From Spirillospora albida (GTDB lineage Bacteria; Actinomycetota; Actinomycetes; Streptosporangiales; Streptosporangiaceae), in the NCBI RefSeq assembly GCF_000718255.1, contig NZ_JOFJ01000009.1, positions 1 to 64,000 on the forward strand: DNA of 64,000 nt, written 5' to 3'. The notes beneath the pieces were generated by a model. The model had not been told where the DNA came from. It ran no database searches and saw only the letters and a program-made list of their open reading frames with translations. Position 1 is the first letter of the stretch; every line of letters starts with the position of its first letter. Shown in pieces: positions 16,886 to 25,559 of the stretch. The translations under genes and the position numbers were made by a program.

Positions 16886-17800
16886 TCATCCCGCCGCCCC
16901 GCCGCCCGCACGGTGCGCCCGCCGGTACTCGCCCGGTGGGACCCCGTACTCCCGCTTGAACGCGTGCGCGAACGTGAACTCCGAGGTGTAGCCCACGTCC
17001 GCCGCGACCCCGCGCAGTGACGCCCCCGGCTCGCGCAGCAGCCGCGCCGCCAGGATCATGCGCCACCCCGTGAGATAGGTCAGCGGAGGCTGCCCCACGG
17101 TGCTCGTGAACCGCCGCGCGAACGCCGCACGGGACAGGCCCGCCCGGCGCCCGAGATCGGCCACCGTCCACGGCCGGGCGGGTTCGCCGTGCAGCGCGTC
17201 CAGCGCCGCCGTGACCGCCGGGTCGTGCAGCGCCGCCGCCCACCCCCGGGCGGTGCCCTCGTGCCGCTCGTCGAACCAGGCCCGGAGCAGGTACAGCAGG
17301 ACGAGGTCGAGCAGCGCCGGGACCGCGGCGCCGCTGCCCTGCGCCGGCGACTCCGCCTCCTGCGCGAGCAGCCCCACGGCGGCGTTCAGGGACGGATGCC
17401 GCCCTATCCGCGCCGGGAAGCGCATCACGTCCGGCAGGTCGTCCAGCAGTGGGTGCGGCCGCGGCTGATCGAAGAGATAGGCGCCGCACAGGAGTCCCGT
17501 CACCTCGCCGTCGCCCGTGCTCGTGTCCTCGCCCTTGGGAGCGTTACGGCTCATCGGCGTCTCCGGGCTGTCGGCCAGACCGTGCGCCGTGCCCGCGGGC
17601 AGGAGCACGATGTCCCCCGTGTGCAGCGGAGAGACCGTCCCGTCCGCCATGACGAGCACACAGGATCCGCGCAGGACCAGATGGAAGCCCGCCCCGGCCG
17701 CGGCGGGAAACCACTGCCCGAACGGAACCCGATGCGTCACCCGCCGGCAGTGGGGCCGCCCGGCGCTGATCGAGTTGATCACGTCCGACAGGACATCCAC
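16886..17800 (-). CDS. AraC-family regulator with cupin sensor domain
   Basis: 304-aa protein. Residues 1-90 form a cupin (HLVLRGSCVLVMADG...HTGDIVLLPAGTAHGL), 90-185 a linker, and 190-290 the double helix-turn-helix with the family signature GYTSEFTFAHAFKREYGVPPGEYRR. Related proteins act as repressors or activators of neighbouring oxidoreductase and efflux genes. The GTG start at 17800 is six bases downstream of a TAGTTT -10 box (17807-17812 on the reverse strand), so its mRNA is probably leaderless. It marks the right edge of the biosynthetic cluster. Whether it regulates the cluster or only itself is unknown. Confidence 0.92.
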   Translation of the reverse strand: MDVLSDVINSISAGRPHCRRVTHRVPFGQWFPAAAGAGFHLVLRGSCVLVMADGTVSPLHTGDIVLLPAGTAHGLADSPETPMSRNAPKGEDTSTGDGEVTGLLCGAYLFDQPRPHPLLDDLPDVMRFPARIGRHPSLNAAVGLLAQEAESPAQGSGAAVPALLDLVLLYLLRAWFDERHEGTARGWAAALHDPAVTAALDALHGEPARPWTVADLGRRAGLSRAAFARRFTSTVGQPPLTYLTGWRMILAARLLREPGASLRGVAADVGYTSEFTFAHAFKREYGVPPGEYRRAHRAGGGAAG

Positions 17801-17812
17801 ACCAGAAAACTA

Positions 17813-18218
17813 GCATGAATCCACTGATCAAGACGATCAAACAGAGATTCGAAAGATTCCCCGCTAGATCGTCTCTCCATCACTCCTCGAAGCCGGTGAG
17901 CACGGCGACCTGCCAACCGGACGGACGAACGGGAACGGCTTATCCGGGCCGGCACCACGAAAGCGAACAGCTCCCGGCCGGTTCTGCGGGCCCTCACGAG
18001 TGCGGCCCCGGTCGTAAGACGCGTATCTGGCATACCGTCAAAAGGTGTTCCGTGATCTTGCTTTGCTCCGGGGTGAGCTGCCCTGGAACGGGGCCCCCGC
18101 TCGGGAGAGGCGGAGGCCCGTCCAGACGCGGAAGCCGGATGAGCGCAACGGCGTCGTGACCTTCGACCCTGGTCATGCCCACCACCGGTGAGAAGGATGA
18201 AGCCAGGAGGTGGGAACA
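17813..18218. other. Gene-poor spacer between AraC and DUF998 genes
   Basis: About 400 bp without a supportable gene. It is locally AT-richer than the neighbours (17811-17890) and contains the leaderless AraC promoter at its left end. An AGGAGG ribosome site for the DUF998 gene is at 18205. Short open frames here have no ribosome sites or recognisable sequence. Confidence 0.6.
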
Positions 18219-18887
18219 ATGGACGACGCCATCTCCCATCGACGGCGGGACCGGACCGCGACAAGGGGACTGCTCCTGGCCGCGGTCGCGGCGGTCGTGG
18301 TGTACGTCATCGGAGACGTCCTAGCGAGCCTCCGGTACGACGGCTACAGCTACCTCGACCAGGCGATCAGTGAACTGAGCGCCTTCGGGTCGCCCGTCCG
18401 GCCGCTGATGGTGACGGTCATCCTCATCCACAACGTGCTCCTGCTCGCATTCGGAATCGGCGTCCTCCGAGTGGCGCAGCGCGGAAGCGTCCGCTGGATC
18501 GGCATCCTTCAGATCGCGGACTTCGTCATCGTGGGCATCCCGACGCATACGTTCTGGGCAATGAGCTCGCGCGACATGGAGTCGGGGTTCAACGACGTCA
18601 TGCACATCGCCTTGTCAGGCGTGTTCAGCATGCTCGTGGTCGCAATGCTGATCCTGTCGGCCGTCGCCTACCCGGGCCGGTTCAGGCTCTACGCCCTCGC
18701 AACGACGGTCACGGTCATCGGCTTCGGCATCGCGTCCTCATTCGCGATACGGGGCCTCGAGCAGAACGACACCCCATGGGCAGGTGCCCTCGAACGGATC
18801 AACGCCTACGCCTACTTCGCATGGCTGGCGATCCTCGCCCTGACGATCCTGCGCCGCGACTTCCGCGCAGCCCGCCCCGAACCCTGA
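18219..18887 (+). CDS. DUF998 family integral membrane protein
   Basis: ATG 18219, nine bases after AGGAGG, gives 222 aa with about six transmembrane helices (residues 15-37, 58-80, 88-105, 125-147, 155-175, 195-212). The second loop carries SYLDQAISELSAFGSP, the conserved DUF998 region between the first two helices. The family has no established function; members are common in actinobacteria. It is flanked by the AraC gene and tRNA-Arg with no operon partner. Confidence 0.85.
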   Translation: MDDAISHRRRDRTATRGLLLAAVAAVVVYVIGDVLASLRYDGYSYLDQAISELSAFGSPVRPLMVTVILIHNVLLLAFGIGVLRVAQRGSVRWIGILQIADFVIVGIPTHTFWAMSSRDMESGFNDVMHIALSGVFSMLVVAMLILSAVAYPGRFRLYALATTVTVIGFGIASSFAIRGLEQNDTPWAGALERINAYAYFAWLAILALTILRRDFRAARPEP

Positions 18888-19008
18888 TTGAGATCGACCG
18901 ATCAAACCAATAAAGAGATCGGGCGAGAATGCAACGATGACCGGGAGCCTGCCCGATCTTGTAATGTCTGTGCTGGTCAGCGGGTTGATTCCGCCGGTCT
19001 CAGGAAGG

Positions 19009-19080
19009 TGCCCCCTGCAGGATTCGAACCTGCGCACACGGCTCCGGAGGCCGTTGCTCTATCCCCTGAGCTAAGGGGGC
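19009..19080 (-). tRNA. tRNA-Arg (anticodon CCG)
   Basis: Reverse-strand cloverleaf of 72 nt. The acceptor stem GCCCCCT pairs with AGGGGGC, D arm contains AGCTCAGGGGATAGAGC, the anticodon stem ACGGC/GCCGT encloses loop CTCCGGA (anticodon CCG, reading CGG), and the T arm has GGTTCGAATCC. The discriminator is A and CCA is not encoded (CCT follows). The 3' end faces the biosynthetic cluster; the 5' end faces the ArgS-like gene. Confidence 0.97.
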
Positions 19081-19174
19081 GTGCGTCCCTGTGGGGCGCG
19101 AGATCAAAGGGTAGCAGGGTTGGCGGGGTGGCGCGCACATGAGCGTTCGCCGTGCGTCGCGGGGTCGAGTCGGC

Positions 19175-19187
19175 TAGCTTCGAGGCC
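19175..19187 (+). promoter_or_regulatory. Leaderless promoter (-10 box) of the receiver gene
   Basis: TAGCTT at 19175-19180 lies exactly seven bases before the GTG at 19188. That spacing places the transcription start at or next to the GTG, as in leaderless actinobacterial mRNAs. The upstream bases GTCGGCTAG recur before the next gene. Confidence 0.6.
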
Positions 19188-19571
19188 GTGACCGAGGCAT
19201 TGGGACGTGTTCTCGTTGTCGATGATGACGAGGTGATCCGCCAGCTCATCGCCGTGAACCTGCAACTCGAGGGGTTCGAGGTGGCGACGGCCGTGGACGG
19301 GCAGGACTGTCTGGAGAAGGTCCTCGACGTCCGGCCCGATGTCATCACGTTGGACGTGATGATGCCCCGGCTGGACGGGTGGGTCACGGCGATCAGGCTG
19401 CGGGAGGATCCGGGCACGGCGCACATCCGGGTCGTGATGATCACCGCGCGGGCGCAGGAGCACGATGTGCGGCGGGGGCACGAGATCGGCGTGGACGCGT
19501 ACGTCACCAAGCCGTTCGACCCGAATCAGCTGATCCAGACGGTGCGGAAGCTGGCGGCGGTGTCCAGATAG
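19188..19571 (+). CDS. Stand-alone response-regulator receiver domain protein
   Basis: 127-aa CheY-like receiver with no output domain. The acidic pocket is Asp12-Asp14 (VVDDDE), the phosphorylation site Asp56 (TLDVMMP), with Thr86-Ala (MITAR) and Lys108 (YVTKPF) completing the set. The start is taken as GTG 19188, because a -10 box sits seven bases upstream; the frame upstream lacks a start with ribosome site. No histidine kinase is adjacent, so its phosphodonor and target are unknown. It sits between tRNA-Arg and the ArgS-like gene, ahead of lysA. Confidence 0.88.
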   Translation: MTEALGRVLVVDDDEVIRQLIAVNLQLEGFEVATAVDGQDCLEKVLDVRPDVITLDVMMPRLDGWVTAIRLREDPGTAHIRVVMITARAQEHDVRRGHEIGVDAYVTKPFDPNQLIQTVRKLAAVSR

Positions 19572-19579
19572 TGGTCGGC

Positions 19580-19592
19580 TAGTCTCACGGGG
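19580..19592 (+). promoter_or_regulatory. Leaderless promoter (-10 box) of the ArgS-like gene
   Basis: TAGTCT at 19580-19585 is again exactly seven bases upstream of a GTG (19593). It shares GTCGGCTAG with the promoter of the preceding gene, so the two adjacent genes may be driven by near-duplicate promoters. Confidence 0.55.
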
Positions 19593-20279
19593 GTGACCCC
19601 AGCCGACGTGAGCGACGCCCTTGTGGCGGCGGTGCGCGATGCCGTGGCGCGGGGGGAAGTCGATGTCGTCGTGCCCGAGAGCGCGGTCGTGCTGTGCGTG
19701 GACGGCGGCTTCGAGTCCCCGGTGGCGCTGCGGCTGCGGGTCGATCCGGGAGTGATCGCTCGCCGGGTCGGCGGTTCGGTCACCGGGCGCGGGTTCGTGC
19801 GGGTCGAGGTGCCGGTCCGGGACGTCGTCGAGGGTGTCGCGCGGGGCCTCGGGTCCGCGGCCCTGCCGCCCTACCGGTGGGACGAGTGGCCCCGGACGTT
19901 CGACAACCCCGGGTTCTCGGTGCGGTACGCCTATGCGCGGGCCTCGTGGGTCGGGCGCTGGGCCCGGGACCTGGGGGTCGAGCCGGGGGCGTTCGTGAAT
20001 GGTGAGCCCCTGGAGCTCGCCCTGGTGGGGGCCCTCGGGGATCTTCCCGGACGCGTCGTGCAGGCGCGGCGGGAAAGAGATGCCCGTCCGCTGGCGTTCT
20101 GTCTTGAGCGGGTCGCCTCCGCTTACCACGACGTTCACGAGCGGTGTCCCGCTCTGCCCAAGGGTGACGAGAGACCCGGGGCGGTGCACGCGGGACGCGC
20201 CGGGTTGGCGGAGGCCGTGCGCATCGCAATCGGCGATGGTTTGAAGTTGATCGGTGAGACCCCTAGAGAGCGAATATGA
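19593..20279 (+). CDS. DALR anticodon-binding domain protein: ArgS-like, catalytic core absent
   Basis: 228 aa. The N-terminus (TPADVSDALVAAVRDAVARG, then ALRLR) resembles the additional N-terminal domain of arginyl-tRNA synthetase that touches the tRNA elbow. From residue 107, NPGFSVRYAYAR matches the ArgS anticodon-domain start (NPVFYVQYAHAR type), and the C-terminus GLKLIGETPRERI matches the typical ArgS end. The HIGH and KMSKS class I catalytic regions, normally about 300 residues between these parts, are missing. It cannot aminoacylate by itself but could bind tRNA-Arg. It overlaps lysA by ATGA and, in the mycobacterial order, stands where argS is found. Function is unknown. Confidence 0.82.
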   Translation: MTPADVSDALVAAVRDAVARGEVDVVVPESAVVLCVDGGFESPVALRLRVDPGVIARRVGGSVTGRGFVRVEVPVRDVVEGVARGLGSAALPPYRWDEWPRTFDNPGFSVRYAYARASWVGRWARDLGVEPGAFVNGEPLELALVGALGDLPGRVVQARRERDARPLAFCLERVASAYHDVHERCPALPKGDERPGAVHAGRAGLAEAVRIAIGDGLKLIGETPRERI

Positions 20280-21667
20280 GCCGTGTACATCCCGCCGGGC
20301 CCCGGCACGCGGACGTCCTGCCCGAAGACCACCCGGCGGGGCCGGCGGACGACCTGAACGCGCTGGACGCGTCGATCTGGCCGCGTGGCGCCAGGAGGGA
20401 CGAGGGGGCCGTCGTCATCGGCGGGGTCGATGTCCGCGACCTCGCCGAGGAGTACGGGACGCCCCTGTACGTCTATGACGAGGAGGACGTGCGGAGCCGT
20501 GCCCGTGAGTACGCGGCGGCGTTCCATGACGGCGACGTCCACTACGCGGGCAAGGCGTTCCTGTGCGTGGCGATGGCCAAGTGGCTCAAGGACGAGGGCC
20601 TGGGGCTGGACGTGTGCAGCGGGGGTGAGCTCGCGATCGCCCTCGCGGCGGGGTTCCCCACGGAGCGCATCACGATGCACGGCAACAACAAGGCGGTGTG
20701 GGAGCTGGAGCAGGCCCTGGACGCGGGGGTGGGGCGGATCGTCCTGGACTCCTTCGAGGAGATCGCCCGGCTGGGGTACCTCGCCAAGGAGCGCGGTGTC
20801 CGTCCCAAGGTGATGGTGCGCGTCACCACCGGGGTGGAGGCGCACACCCACGAGTTCATCGCGACGGCCCACGACGACCAGAAGTTCGGGTTCTCCCGGA
20901 CGTCGGGGGCCGCGCTGGAGGCGGTGCGGCGCGTCCTCAAGCTGGACGAGCTCGAGCTCGTGGGGCTGCACAGCCATATCGGGTCGCAGATCTTCGAGGT
21001 GGACGGGTTCGAGGTCGCGGCCCACCGGCTGGCGGAGCTGCTGGTCGCGATCCGGGACGAGCACGGCATCGAGCTGCCCGAGCTGGACCTCGGCGGAGGC
21101 TACGGGATCGCGTACGTGCCGGGTGAGGAGCCGCACGATCCCAAGGCCATCGCGGACGGCCTGAGGGCGATCGTGGCGCGTGAGTGCAGGGCGTACGGGC
21201 TGGCGATGCCGAGGCTGACGGTCGAGCCGGGACGGGCGATCGTGGGGCCGGGCGGGGTCACCGTGTACGAGGTCGGGACCGTGAAGGACGTCGAGGGCCT
21301 GCGGACGTACGTGTCCGTGGACGGCGGGATGAGCGACAACCTCCGCACCGCCCTGTACGGCGCCGAGTACACGTGCGTCCTGGCGAGCCGGACGTCGGAG
21401 GCGCCGCCGATGCTCGGCAGACTTGTCGGGAAGCACTGCGAGAGCGGGGATATCGTGGTGCGGGACGTGTGGTTGCCCGAAGATCTTGCGGCGGGGGACC
21501 TGGTCGCCGTGGCGGCGACGGGTGCGTACTGTCGTTCGATGGCCAGCAACTACAACCACGTTCCGAAGCCCGCCGTGGTGGCGGTGCGGGACGGCAGGTC
21601 GCGCGTGATCGTCCGCCGTGAGGGCGTCGAGGACCTGCTGCGGCTCGATGCGGAGGTCGAAGCGTGA
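20276..21667 (+). CDS. lysA: Diaminopimelate decarboxylase
   Basis: 463-aa PLP-dependent fold III decarboxylase that converts meso-diaminopimelate to L-lysine, the last step of lysine synthesis. Lys93 in HYAGKAF is the PLP-binding residue. GLHSHIGSQIFE and EPGRAIVGPGG (PLP phosphate) and the active-site CESGD loop (GKHCESGDIVV) are present. Its ATG overlaps the ArgS-like stop, and its stop overlaps the hom GTG, giving a tightly coupled lysine/threonine operon. The first 45 residues are a short extension typical of actinobacterial LysA. Confidence 0.97.
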   Translation: MSRVHPAGPRHADVLPEDHPAGPADDLNALDASIWPRGARRDEGAVVIGGVDVRDLAEEYGTPLYVYDEEDVRSRAREYAAAFHDGDVHYAGKAFLCVAMAKWLKDEGLGLDVCSGGELAIALAAGFPTERITMHGNNKAVWELEQALDAGVGRIVLDSFEEIARLGYLAKERGVRPKVMVRVTTGVEAHTHEFIATAHDDQKFGFSRTSGAALEAVRRVLKLDELELVGLHSHIGSQIFEVDGFEVAAHRLAELLVAIRDEHGIELPELDLGGGYGIAYVPGEEPHDPKAIADGLRAIVARECRAYGLAMPRLTVEPGRAIVGPGGVTVYEVGTVKDVEGLRTYVSVDGGMSDNLRTALYGAEYTCVLASRTSEAPPMLGRLVGKHCESGDIVVRDVWLPEDLAAGDLVAVAATGAYCRSMASNYNHVPKPAVVAVRDGRSRVIVRREGVEDLLRLDAEVEA

Positions 21668-22977
21668 GTTCCGAACGTGGCGCGCTGCGGGTGGCGCTGC
21701 TCGGGTGCGGCGTCGTCGGCACCGAGGTCGTGCGGCTGCTGCGGGAGCAGGCCGATGATCTCGCCGCGCGGGTGGGGGTCCCCCTGGAGCTCGCCGGGAT
21801 CGCCGTCCGGCGGCCCGACAAGGTGCGGGCGGGCGTCGACCCGGAGCTGGTGACGACGGACGCGCAGGGTCTCGTGACGCGGGACGACGTCGACATCGTC
21901 ATCGAGGTGATCGGCGGCATCGAGCCGGCCAGGACGCTGATGCTGGAGGCGATGAAGACCGGCAAGTCGGTCATCACCGCCAACAAGGCCCTTTTGGCGG
22001 AGGACGGGGCGACCCTCTTCGCGGCCGCCCGCGAGTACGGGGCCGACCTGTACTACGAGGCGTCCGTGGCGGGCGCGATCCCGCTGCTGCGTCCGCTCAG
22101 GGACTCGCTGGTCGGCGACCACGTGCACCGGGTGCTGGGCATCGTCAACGGCACCACGAACTACATCCTCGACCAGATGGACGCCCACGGCGCCGGGTTC
22201 AACGACGCCCTGGAGGAGGCCCAGGCGCTCGGGTACGCCGAGGCGGATCCCACGGCCGACGTGGAGGGCTTCGACGCGGCGGCCAAGGCGGCGATCCTGG
22301 CGCAGCTCGCGTTCCACACCCCGGTCACCGCGGCGGACGTCCACCGGGAGGGCATCACGGAGGTGACGGCCGCGGACGTGGCCGGCGCCAAGGGCATGGA
22401 CTGCGTCGTCAAGCTGCTCGCGATCTGCGAGCGGGTCCCGTCCGAGGACGGACGGAACGGGCGCGGCGTGTCGGTCCGCGTGTACCCGGCGATGATCCCG
22501 CGGTCGCATCCGCTGGCGAGCGTCCGCGAGGCGTACAACGCGGTGTTCGTGGAGGCCGAGTCGGCGGGTTCGCTGATGTTCTACGGCGCCGGTGCGGGGG
22601 GCGCCCCGACGGCCTCCGCGATCCTCGGCGACCTGGTCGCGGTCGCGCGCAACGTCGCGGGCGGAACCCCGGGTCCGGTCGAGGTGACGTACGCGAAGCT
22701 GCCCGTCCTGCCCATGGGCGAGACGGTCACGCGCTACTACATCCACCTCGACGTGGCGGACCGCTCCGGTGTGCTCGCCACGGTCGCGGAGGAGTTCGCC
22801 CGGCACGGGGTGTCGATCCAGGCCGTCCGGCAGGAGGGACTGGGCGAGGACGCCCAGCTCGTGGTGGTGACCCACCGCGCCCCGGACGCGGCGCTCACGG
22901 CGACGGTCGAGGGCCTCCGCAACCTCGACATCGTGCTGGAGGTCGTGAGCGTGATGCGCGTCGAGGGCGAGGAATGA
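21664..22977 (+). CDS. hom: Homoserine dehydrogenase
   Basis: 437 aa, GTG start inside the lysA stop. It reduces aspartate semialdehyde to homoserine, feeding threonine and methionine. The NAD(P) loop GCGVVGTEVVRLL is at residues 12-24, followed by VITANKALLA (catalytic region), GIVNGTTNYIL and a Lys/Asp-containing AEADPTADVEGFDAAAKA. A C-terminal ACT domain (about 350-437, YYIHLDVADRSGVLATVAEEFARHGVSI) is the expected site of threonine feedback. Confidence 0.97.
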   Translation: MSSERGALRVALLGCGVVGTEVVRLLREQADDLAARVGVPLELAGIAVRRPDKVRAGVDPELVTTDAQGLVTRDDVDIVIEVIGGIEPARTLMLEAMKTGKSVITANKALLAEDGATLFAAAREYGADLYYEASVAGAIPLLRPLRDSLVGDHVHRVLGIVNGTTNYILDQMDAHGAGFNDALEEAQALGYAEADPTADVEGFDAAAKAAILAQLAFHTPVTAADVHREGITEVTAADVAGAKGMDCVVKLLAICERVPSEDGRNGRGVSVRVYPAMIPRSHPLASVREAYNAVFVEAESAGSLMFYGAGAGGAPTASAILGDLVAVARNVAGGTPGPVEVTYAKLPVLPMGETVTRYYIHLDVADRSGVLATVAEEFARHGVSIQAVRQEGLGEDAQLVVVTHRAPDAALTATVEGLRNLDIVLEVVSVMRVEGEE

Positions 22978-23017
22978 CGCCGATAGAATCAGCCCACCTG
23001 CGGCCAAGGAGAACGAC

Positions 23018-24085
23018 GTGAACGCGAACGCGCGCGCCTGGCGCGGCCTCATCGAGGAGTACCGCGACCGGCTTCCGGTGACGGACGCGACGCCCGTCGT
23101 GACCCTGCTGGAGGGCGGCACGCCGCTGGTCCCCGCGAAGCGGATCTCGCAGCTGACCGGCTGCGAGGTGTACCTCAAGGTGGAGGGCGCCAACCCGACC
23201 GGGTCCTTCAAGGACCGCGGGATGACGATGGCGATCAGCAAGGCGGCCGAGGACGGAGCCAAGGCGGTCATCTGCGCGTCCACCGGCAACACCTCCGCGT
23301 CCGCCGCGGCCTACGCGGTGCGTGCGGGGATGACGTGCGCGGTCCTCGTCCCCAACGGCAAGATCGCCATGGGGAAGCTGGCGCAGGCCCTCGTGCACGG
23401 AGCGCGGCTCCTTCAGGTGGAGGGCAACTTCGACGACTGCCTGGAGCTGGCCCAGAAGCTGTCTGTCGACTACCCGGTCGCCCTCGTCAACTCCGTCAAC
23501 AAGTACCGGCTGCAGGGGCAGAAGACGGCCGCGTTCGAGATCGTGGACGCGCTCGGGGACGCCCCCGACGTGCACTGCCTCCCGGTCGGCAACGCGGGCA
23601 ACATCTCCGCCTACTGGATGGGCTACAAGGAGTACGCGGCCGACGCGATCTCGTCCCGGACGCCGCGCATGCTCGGTTTCCAGGCGAGCGGCGCCGCCCC
23701 GTTCGTGCGGGGCGCGCCCGTCCTGAAGCCGCAGACCATCGCGACCGCGATCCGGATCGGCAACCCGGCCTCCTGGGACCTCGCCGTCGCCGCCCGCGAC
23801 GAGTCCGGCGGCGCGATCGACTCGGTCACCGACCGGCAGATCCTCGCCGCGTACCGGCTGCTGGCCCGCGAGGAGGGCGTCTTCGTCGAGCCCGCCTCGG
23901 CGGCGAGCGTCGCCGGCCTTCTGCAGGCGGCCGAGCAGGGCGTCGTCGCGCCCGGCTCCAAGGTCGTCTGCACGGTGACGGGCAACGGCCTCAAGGACCC
24001 CGACTGGGCGATCGCGGGCGCGCCCGCGCCGACGACCGTGAAGGTCGACGCCCACGCCGCGGCGTCCGCGCTGGGCCTGACGTAG
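23018..24085 (+). CDS. thrC: Threonine synthase
   Basis: 355-aa PLP enzyme (fold II) that converts O-phosphohomoserine to threonine. GSFKDRGM carries the PLP lysine (Lys65), and the phosphate-binding loop GNAGNISAYW is near residue 195. The short form lacks the SAM-binding extension of plant enzymes. GTG/ATG choice: the start used has AAGGAGAACG just upstream. It follows hom by 40 bp and precedes thrB. Confidence 0.97.
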   Translation: MNANARAWRGLIEEYRDRLPVTDATPVVTLLEGGTPLVPAKRISQLTGCEVYLKVEGANPTGSFKDRGMTMAISKAAEDGAKAVICASTGNTSASAAAYAVRAGMTCAVLVPNGKIAMGKLAQALVHGARLLQVEGNFDDCLELAQKLSVDYPVALVNSVNKYRLQGQKTAAFEIVDALGDAPDVHCLPVGNAGNISAYWMGYKEYAADAISSRTPRMLGFQASGAAPFVRGAPVLKPQTIATAIRIGNPASWDLAVAARDESGGAIDSVTDRQILAAYRLLAREEGVFVEPASAASVAGLLQAAEQGVVAPGSKVVCTVTGNGLKDPDWAIAGAPAPTTVKVDAHAAASALGLT

Positions 24086-24167
24086 AACCTTTCCTGGACG
24101 GGTGGAGGGGCGGCCGGTGCCGCTCCGCGCCCGGCCCCGCACACACGTGATTCCGGAAGGGGCGGCG

Positions 24168-25109
24168 ATGAACTGGCCGAGCGGGCCCGTACGGGTGCGG
24201 ACGCCGGCGACGAGCGCCAACCTGGGGCCCGGGTTCGACTCGCTGGGCCTCGCGCTGTCGCTGTACGACGACGTCGAGGTCGCGGTCAGCGACGACGCGG
24301 TGTCGATCGAGGTCGAGGGCGAGGGCGCGGAGGTCGCCGACCGCGGCGAGCGGCATTTGATCGTGAAGGTGCTGCGCCGGGCGTTCGACGAGCTGTCCGC
24401 GCTGGGCGCGGCCGGTCCCGGCCAGCCGAAGGGTTTCCGGCTGCGCTGCCGCAACCGCATTCCGCACAGCCGGGGCCTGGGCTCCTCGTCCGCCGCGATC
24501 GTCGCCGGGATCGTCGCGGCGCGCGCCCTCCACCCCGAGGGCCGCCTCCTGGACGACGATGCCGCGTTCCGCCTCGCCAACGAGATCGAGGGCCATCCCG
24601 ACAACGTCGCGCCCTGCCTCGCGGGCGGGCTCACGGTCGCCTGGACGACCCCGTCCGGCCCTCGCCTGGTCCGGCTGGACCCGCGGATCGGGCAGGTCGT
24701 GGCGTTCGTCCCCGACCAGGGCCTGGCCACGGAGCGCGCGCGGGGGCTCCTGCCGGAGACCGTCCCGCATCGGGACGCCGCCGCCAACGCGGGGCGGGCG
24801 GCGCTGCTCGTCGCGGTCCTCACCGGAGACCTCGGCGAGGGCCTCCTGCTGGACGCGACGGAGGACCGCCTGCACCAGGACTACCGCGCGCCCGCGATGC
24901 CGGAGTCGGCGGAGCTGGTCGCGCGGCTCCGGGACGCCGGTGCGCCGGCGGTGATTTCCGGAGCAGGTCCTACTGTCCTGACCTTCACAAGCGCATCACA
25001 AGTTGATTCGATGGGCCTGGAACTGGGTAATGGGTGGCACAAACACCCGTTGGACGTCGCGACCCGCGGTGCCCATGTCCTGGCCGGAGGCCCCGATCAC
25101 CGGTCCTGA
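24168..25109 (+). CDS. thrB: Homoserine kinase
   Basis: The ATG at 24168 behind GGAAGGGG gives 313 aa; an in-frame start at 24102 is less supported. It is a GHMP kinase that phosphorylates homoserine for ThrC. TPATSANLGPGFDSLGLAL is the substrate loop, and the ATP loop GLGSSSAAIVAG is near residue 103. The C-terminal VISGAGPTVLTF is motif 3. The last 45 residues are more variable. It ends the lysA-hom-thrC-thrB unit. Confidence 0.97.
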   Translation: MNWPSGPVRVRTPATSANLGPGFDSLGLALSLYDDVEVAVSDDAVSIEVEGEGAEVADRGERHLIVKVLRRAFDELSALGAAGPGQPKGFRLRCRNRIPHSRGLGSSSAAIVAGIVAARALHPEGRLLDDDAAFRLANEIEGHPDNVAPCLAGGLTVAWTTPSGPRLVRLDPRIGQVVAFVPDQGLATERARGLLPETVPHRDAAANAGRAALLVAVLTGDLGEGLLLDATEDRLHQDYRAPAMPESAELVARLRDAGAPAVISGAGPTVLTFTSASQVDSMGLELGNGWHKHPLDVATRGAHVLAGGPDHRS

Positions 25110-25559
25110 CGGCGGGGCTGGGGCCGGGACCCGCGCGGCGTTGCGGCCGGTGCCCGTTCCGGCATGGTCCAGCTAGGTAAAATGCGAAGACATCGACCTC
25201 TGGGGAATGGCAGTGTGCCCTGGTGATGTTAGGCTGATTGCCGCACCAGATGCCCCGTTCGGGCAGCGTGCTCGTCAGCCGCGCGTCGGCGGTTCGGCCT
25301 CCGGCCGTCCCGGTCCCGCGTTCCCGGCTCCCCGGCGCCGTGCCATCCCGTTGTCAGGCGACTTCCCGACACTTCGGACGTGGCGGTACCGGGGCATGTA
25401 CGAGCGGACCGTCCCGACCATCATCTGGCTGTACCCAGACCTCGCGGATCGCGGTGCCATCGTGATCGGCGGAGCCCGGCTCGGCGCCCCCGCCGGGCCG
25501 CACCACCGGGTTGACTGGCCGAAAGCCGGCCGACGCCCGCTCCCTGGGAAGGACCCTTA
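25110..25559 (+). promoter_or_regulatory. Long rho leader with two candidate promoters
   Basis: A 450-bp non-coding interval precedes rho. Candidate -10 boxes are TAAAAT at 25178-25183 and TAGGCT at 25230-25235; the second would still leave a 5' UTR of over 300 nt. An in-frame open stretch from 25207 overlaps the rho GTG but has no ribosome site and no recognisable protein sequence. Bacterial rho genes are commonly autoregulated by Rho-dependent attenuation in a long leader, which would explain the length (inference). Confidence 0.5.

Noticed and set aside
17994..18239. Reverse-strand open frame in the AraC-DUF998 spacer
   Set aside because: No ribosome site and no family resemblance; composition is like non-coding DNA.
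19593..20279. Calling this gene arginyl-tRNA synthetase
   Set aside because: It has the N- and C-terminal ArgS domains only; HIGH and KMSKS regions are absent and the protein is 228 aa.
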